From: Bacteroidales bacterium
Lineage (GTDB): Bacteria; Bacteroidota; Bacteroidia; Bacteroidales; F082
NCBI GenBank assembly: GCA_028696715.1
Contig: JAQVGO010000009.1
Coordinates: 1-45,022, forward strand
Reading direction: 5' to 3'
Length of the DNA: 45,022 nucleotides
In this document: piece by piece, positions 40,900 through 45,022 of the stretch
Position numbering within the stretch: the first letter of the stretch is position 1
Layout: every line of letters starts with the position of its first letter
The notes under the pieces: model-generated
The model's database searches: none
What the model saw: only the letters and a program-made list of their open reading frames with translations
What the model was told of the DNA's origin: nothing
Program-made: the position numbers and the translations under genes

Positions 40900-41895
40900 T
40901 TACAATTCCGCTTCGATTTGTTCAATTTTTTGTTTGATACTGCTCCATTGTTCCTGAGACATTTTGGCTCCAACCACTTCAATAACATGACCAGCCAACA
41001 GGCTGCCTATCTTTCCGGCTTGTGTGAGGCTTAATTGTTTTGAAATACCGTAAAGAAATCCTGCCGCATACATATCACCGGCTCCAGTGGTGTCGATGGC
41101 ATTGGCTTTGATGGCTTTGACAGGAAATACTTTACCGTTCTGTTTGATCAGTGAGCCTTCTTTTCCTGTTTTTACAATGGCAGTTTCGCAGCGATCAGCA
41201 ATAAAATCGAGTGCCTGGTGTGGATCTAATCCGGTGAGTGCTTTGGCTTCTTCTTCATTGGCAAAAACAAGATCGATGGTTTTGTTGTTGAGCAATTCGA
41301 GCAGAAACTCACGTTGGTCTTCAACTACATTATAACTCGCCAGATCGATGGCAACTTTGGCACCTGATTTGGCAGCCAGTTCAATGGCTTTTTTGAGTAA
41401 GGCTTTGTTTTGTACCAGATAACCTTCGATGTAGAAATAATCATATCCGGCAAACAAAGCTTCATTCAGATGTGATTCAGATAACTCAATGGCTGCTCCC
41501 AAGCAAGTAGCAAAGGTTCGTTCTCCATCAGCGGTTACAAAAGCATGTGCAATTCCCGAAGCTGTTTTGCTGCTGAAAAGCAAGGGTTTGATTCCTGCAG
41601 CGATCATATCCTTTTTAAAGAATTCGCCTGTTTCATCTTCGCCCACATGACCAATAAAGGCAGTTTCAACACCTAATCTGGCAAGGCCGTGTATTGTATT
41701 GGAGGCCGAACCGCCCGAAGATCGTGTACAGTTTAAATGAGCCGAGGAACTGGCTACTTCTTCCGAGCGAACCGTATCAACCAGTTGCATACTTCCTTTT
41801 GGCAGTTTTAGAAGCTTCAGCAGTGTTTCATCTTCCAGGCGAATCATATTATCAACCAGTGCATTTCCGATGCCCAATACCTTTTTTGTTGTCAT
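40900..41895 (-). CDS. PfkB-family sugar kinase, adenosine-kinase-like
   Basis: A 331-residue ribokinase-fold enzyme. N-terminal LGIGNALVDNMI and GGSASNTIHGLARLG bind the sugar. The C-terminal signature DTTGAGDMYAAGFLYG holds the anion hole and the catalytic Asp. Length and the GNALVD start resemble adenosine kinase-type members of the PfkB family common in Bacteroidetes, so adenosine salvage is the likely role; other nucleosides or sugars are possible. It is a single gene, with its own -7 box at 41920-41927. Confidence 0.85.
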   Translation of the reverse strand: MTTKKVLGIGNALVDNMIRLEDETLLKLLKLPKGSMQLVDTVRSEEVASSSAHLNCTRSSGGSASNTIHGLARLGVETAFIGHVGEDETGEFFKKDMIAAGIKPLLFSSKTASGIAHAFVTADGERTFATCLGAAIELSESHLNEALFAGYDYFYIEGYLVQNKALLKKAIELAAKSGAKVAIDLASYNVVEDQREFLLELLNNKTIDLVFANEEEAKALTGLDPHQALDFIADRCETAIVKTGKEGSLIKQNGKVFPVKAIKANAIDTTGAGDMYAAGFLYGISKQLSLTQAGKIGSLLAGHVIEVVGAKMSQEQWSSIKQKIEQIEAEL

Positions 41896-41919
41896 GTCTT
41901 TTTATTTTTTTGAAAGGCG

Positions 41920-41927
41920 CAAAGGTA
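41920..41927 (-). promoter_or_regulatory. Bacteroidetes -7 box (TACCTTTG) for the sugar kinase
   Basis: On the minus strand TCATACCTTTGCG gives an exact TAnnTTTG match 25 bases upstream of the ATG at 41895. No TTG at the standard spacing. Confidence 0.5.
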
Positions 41928-41984
41928 TGAAATGCTGAGCAAAAGGAGGTAAGAAGGTTCAACTTACCTAATTTGATATGCGTG

Positions 41985-44900
41985 CTAATATGCGATTAGT
42001 TTAGTGGTTAGGGTTTGCCTTTTTGAAACCAGACGTAAAATCAATACACCCTGATAATGCTTGTTAAGATGAAGATTTAGTTTGTTTTGATTTAAATCAA
42101 AATTGAAATCTACCGTTTTGCCGTTTAAATCGATCAGGCTAATTTCTTCAGGCACAAAGTCTTCTGGAAGTTGAATCAGGAAACGGCCTTTTCCGGGGTT
42201 GGGAGTAACAATGAGCTGATTTATGGTTTGTTCATCAAGTCCTATAAAACAGTCATTACGAATGGTGAGACGCATTTTGCCTGATGCCGTGCATCCTTCA
42301 AGCACTCCGATTACACTGATTTCACGGCTAGTTCCGGCTTGGTAATCAGTGCCTGAAATTGAAATTTGTTGTGTGGTTGCACCGGTATTCCAGTAATATT
42401 CAGTAAAACCTTCTCCAGCGTCGAGTTGTAGGGTGTCGTTGGGACAAATCAAAGTGTCGTTGCCCAGATCAATGCTGCTTAATCCGCCGAACACAAGGGT
42501 TGTGGCTGTTGCGCTATCGGTACAGCCATAATCGTTTGTGAGGCTGTAAACTATTTGATGGCTGCCATCGCCAGCCAGATCTGGATTAAAGACTCCTGCT
42601 ACCATCCCTGCTCCCGAAAACAATCCGCCCTCTGGCAAGCCTGTTAGCTCGGTGGGTTCATCCGTTTGGCAATAAACCGGATATAACCCGGAAATACTTA
42701 CTGCAGTGCGCGGAAACACTGCAATGGCAACTTCAGCAGTGTCGATGCAGCCATATTCATTGCTTCCGAAAACCTGATAAGTAGTGGTGTCGAGCGGAAA
42801 AACAAAAATTGAATCGCCTGATTCACCATTGCTCCAGTTGTAGATTGAAGCACCCGCTGCTGTTAGTTTAATCTGTGTTCCGGCACAAATCTCTGTTTCA
42901 GAAGCCGTTGCTGACACAAGGGGTTTGGGTTGCACAATAATATTTACCGTATCAGAAGCACTGCAAAATAAAGGAGAGCCATTTTTAACGACAGCAAAAT
43001 AGGTGTCGGTTTGTTCAGGTAATAATTGCAGGATATAATCATTGCCGATAAGACCTGACGAATTATACCATTCGCAGCTAAGTCCGCCACTGGCCTCCAA
43101 TGTCACATATTCGCCATAACAAACAGAGGTGTCGTTACTAACAGATATTTCCGGAGTTTCATAAACCAATACGAGTAAACTATCGGCAGATGAACAGCCA
43201 ATTTCTGAGAAGATTTCGGCTTTGATCCAGCTGTTTTCTGTCAGCTCAAATTCCCGGCTTAAGGTAGTCTGACCTCCAAAAAATACGGTATCTGAATCAT
43301 TCCAAACAACATATTGCGCCAGGATATGATTATTGTTAGAAACACTAAATTCAACACTTTCGCCCGTGCAGATCTGACTGTTTCCGTTTGATAATACCAG
43401 ATTGATTTCGGGATGATCCTGTACTTCGATTACAGCAGTATCCCTCGAAGTGCAACCATAACCATTAACTGCTTCGGCCCAAAGGTAATAAATGGAATCA
43501 GCTTGGGGAGGTTCAAAAGTGATGATTTGATTTGTGCTTCCATCCCACCATTGAAATCCGATAGCATTTTGGGTACTCAGGTTGAGTTCTATATTATTGC
43601 CAAAGCAAAGCGATGCTTGTTGCGGATCGACAGTGATTATGGGTATTTCGAGTGCGTTGACAAGCAAAGAATCGGTGGCCATGCATCCCGTTGTTGCATA
43701 AACTTCGAGCTTGACCTGTACGTTGCCTGTAACGATATATTGCAATTCAGCACTTGTTTCGGGAAGTAGTACATCATCAGCATACCATAAATAGGAATAA
43801 TTATCACCTGCCGGCCCCTCAAGAAAAAGCGTATCGAGGGTACACAACTGTATGTCTTCCGGAAAATCAAAAACCGGTGTATCAAGAGGCATTAGCACCA
43901 TCGAATCCGTTGCCATGCAACCATCTGGTGGAAATACCTCAACCAACACTTCCAAAGTATCGCTCAGGATAATTGTAAAAACAGAATCAGTAATGGCTTG
44001 TAATTCGCCATCAATAAACCAATTATACGTAAAATCAAATCCGGAAGGTGCTGTAAGTTCCACGCTGTCATTCAGGCAGCTGTTAAGTGTATCTGCCCAA
44101 TCGATTTGAGGTTTTAACAAGGCATTAATCATCACACTATCAACTGAAAGGCATCCGTTTGGAGAGCCTATTTCGGCTTTAAGCAAAACTGTATCCTGAA
44201 CGATGAAGCCATATTCATGCACGTTTTGAGCAATAGTATCGGAATTGGCAATCCACAAATATATATAATCCTCTGAGAATGGCAATTCAAAGGATACACT
44301 GTCGAACTGGCAAATATCCAGCTCCGGACCAAGATCGAAAACCGGAGCTTCGAGGACGTTTATTGTAATTGTATCTGAGGCTTCGCAGCCACCAGCTGTT
44401 ATCAGATCAACCCAAAAGCTTGTGGTAATTTCGGGACATACAAGGACTGAACTTGTGGTGCTGTCGTTGCTCCAAAGATAGGTACTTCCTTCTGCCACAG
44501 GAGCTTGCAGTAATACACATTCGCCCTGACAAATTTCAAGGTCGGGTCCCAGATCAAATTCACAGTTTTCGCAAAAGCCTGCCTCATATTCAATATCCGG
44601 AATGGCGCAGAGCCGGTCTTTCATGGCTTGTTGTGTCTCATCCGGAGGCATCATCATTACATAATCCATGGCGATGAGGCAGTCGTATTGCGTTTGTGTT
44701 TGTTCGGCTATGGTAACAAATTCATCGGCCAGCATTCCGGGGTCTTCTATTTCGCGGCCATCCCACTCCAGGTTAATAAGTGAATTTGCAGTGCCGACAC
44801 CATTAGAACTATTATTGGTTCCGCCATTGATGTTGATGTTTGTTATCACAGCACCTTCGGCTTCGATGGTCAATGATAAGGGATAAAAACGCTGGTCTGT

Positions 44901-45022
44901 CGGTATTTCTCCTTCCAAAAGGATTAGTAGTGTATTACCAGCAACATTGTAGGTGAGTGTTGTTAGTTCACGAATGCGCAGGTAATCCAGTATTTCTTCT
45001 TCGCTGGCCATCCAGAGATTGT
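41985..45022 (-). CDS. Large T9SS-secreted protein with Ig-like repeats (5' end outside window)
   Basis: The frame is open to the right edge (reading NLW before the Met at 45011), so the true N-terminus, presumably with a signal peptide, is missing. From about residue 150 there are roughly ten repeats of 75-90 residues. Each has a Cys near its start (DLGPDLEICQ, DLGPELDICQ, then more divergent SVCY, EICA and LICP copies), a central YxW, and GC near the end (GCxAxDT). This suggests Ig-like domains each closed by one disulfide. The C-terminus is a type A T9SS sorting domain: VTPNPGKGRFLIQL, EISLIDLNGK, ending LTTKLIAY. The protein should be exported through the outer membrane by type IX secretion and anchored or released. 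Function of the repeats, possibly adhesion, is unknown. Confidence 0.9.
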   Translation of the reverse strand, partial: NLWMASEEEILDYLRIRELTTLTYNVAGNTLLILLEGEIPTDQRFYPLSLTIEAEGAVITNININGGTNNSSNGVGTANSLINLEWDGREIEDPGMLADEFVTIAEQTQTQYDCLIAMDYVMMMPPDETQQAMKDRLCAIPDIEYEAGFCENCEFDLGPDLEICQGECVLLQAPVAEGSTYLWSNDSTTSSVLVCPEITTSFWVDLITAGGCEASDTITINVLEAPVFDLGPELDICQFDSVSFELPFSEDYIYLWIANSDTIAQNVHEYGFIVQDTVLLKAEIGSPNGCLSVDSVMINALLKPQIDWADTLNSCLNDSVELTAPSGFDFTYNWFIDGELQAITDSVFTIILSDTLEVLVEVFPPDGCMATDSMVLMPLDTPVFDFPEDIQLCTLDTLFLEGPAGDNYSYLWYADDVLLPETSAELQYIVTGNVQVKLEVYATTGCMATDSLLVNALEIPIITVDPQQASLCFGNNIELNLSTQNAIGFQWWDGSTNQIITFEPPQADSIYYLWAEAVNGYGCTSRDTAVIEVQDHPEINLVLSNGNSQICTGESVEFSVSNNNHILAQYVVWNDSDTVFFGGQTTLSREFELTENSWIKAEIFSEIGCSSADSLLVLVYETPEISVSNDTSVCYGEYVTLEASGGLSCEWYNSSGLIGNDYILQLLPEQTDTYFAVVKNGSPLFCSASDTVNIIVQPKPLVSATASETEICAGTQIKLTAAGASIYNWSNGESGDSIFVFPLDTTTYQVFGSNEYGCIDTAEVAIAVFPRTAVSISGLYPVYCQTDEPTELTGLPEGGLFSGAGMVAGVFNPDLAGDGSHQIVYSLTNDYGCTDSATATTLVFGGLSSIDLGNDTLICPNDTLQLDAGEGFTEYYWNTGATTQQISISGTDYQAGTSREISVIGVLEGCTASGKMRLTIRNDCFIGLDEQTINQLIVTPNPGKGRFLIQLPEDFVPEEISLIDLNGKTVDFNFDLNQNKLNLHLNKHYQGVLILRLVSKRQTLTTKLIAY

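Noticed and set aside
1-45022. CRISPR arrays, tRNA or rRNA genes, insertion sequences, prophage
   Set aside because: Intergenic spaces are short; none showed regular spaced repeats, cloverleaf arms, transposase motifs or terminal inverted repeats when read by eye.

Overview
The window comes from a member of the Bacteroidota, most likely an anaerobic or facultative Bacteroidales-like lineage. The evidence is a type IX secretion C-terminal domain, promoters of the TTG-N19-TAnnTTTG type, a GTPase-deficient-looking EF-G2 paralogue, a propeller-type sensor kinase and very AT-rich leaders. A glycyl radical enzyme with its activase implies anaerobic growth. I found no rRNA, tRNA, CRISPR, prophage or insertion sequence.

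Layout. 1-2480 (minus strand): the 5' part of rlmH, a type IV AbiE-like toxin-antitoxin pair, and a ParE/RelE-type pair whose toxin is interrupted by an in-frame TGA. 2539-4519 (minus): two HMG-CoA-lyase-family proteins, one lacking the catalytic cysteine. 4704-10122 (plus): a NarL-type sensor kinase and regulator followed by a Pst-like phosphate transporter (pstS, pstC, pstA, pstB, no phoU). 10459-16037 (plus): a leucine/isovalerate operon (carboxylase beta subunit, methylglutaconyl-CoA hydratase, biotin-containing alpha subunit, acyl-CoA dehydrogenase). With the lyases this makes a complete isovaleryl-CoA to acetoacetate pathway split by the phosphate genes. 16106-23240 (minus): an eight-gene tetR-led export operon (TolC, HlyD-type lipoprotein, DUF2147, two ATPases, two ABC-2 permeases) with a well-formed promoter and operator.

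23473-29724 (plus): a small lipoprotein, a glycyl radical activase and enzyme of the hydroxyproline-dehydratase type, rpoN (sigma-54), and a PAP2-like membrane protein. 29759-32317 (minus): an outer-membrane barrel, a TlpA-like thioredoxin, a small helical protein and a NodB deacetylase. 32461-35132 (plus): phosphoglycerate mutase, a PPP-type phosphatase, a small unknown protein and a ZIP transporter. 35187-38556 (plus): a propeller/Y_Y_Y/LytS-type kinase overlapping a receiver-only response regulator. 38630-45022 (minus): EF-G2, a PfkB/adenosine-kinase-like sugar kinase, and a large T9SS-exported protein with about ten Ig-like repeats that runs off the window.

The points most worth a second look are the toxin whose TGA completes a perfect inverted repeat, the Cys-to-Gln lyase paralogue, the direct-repeat operator candidate upstream of pstS, the kinase paired with an output-less receiver, the reduced glycyl-radical activase, and the dyad around the EF-G2 promoter. 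All assignments come from reading motifs by eye; no database search was run.
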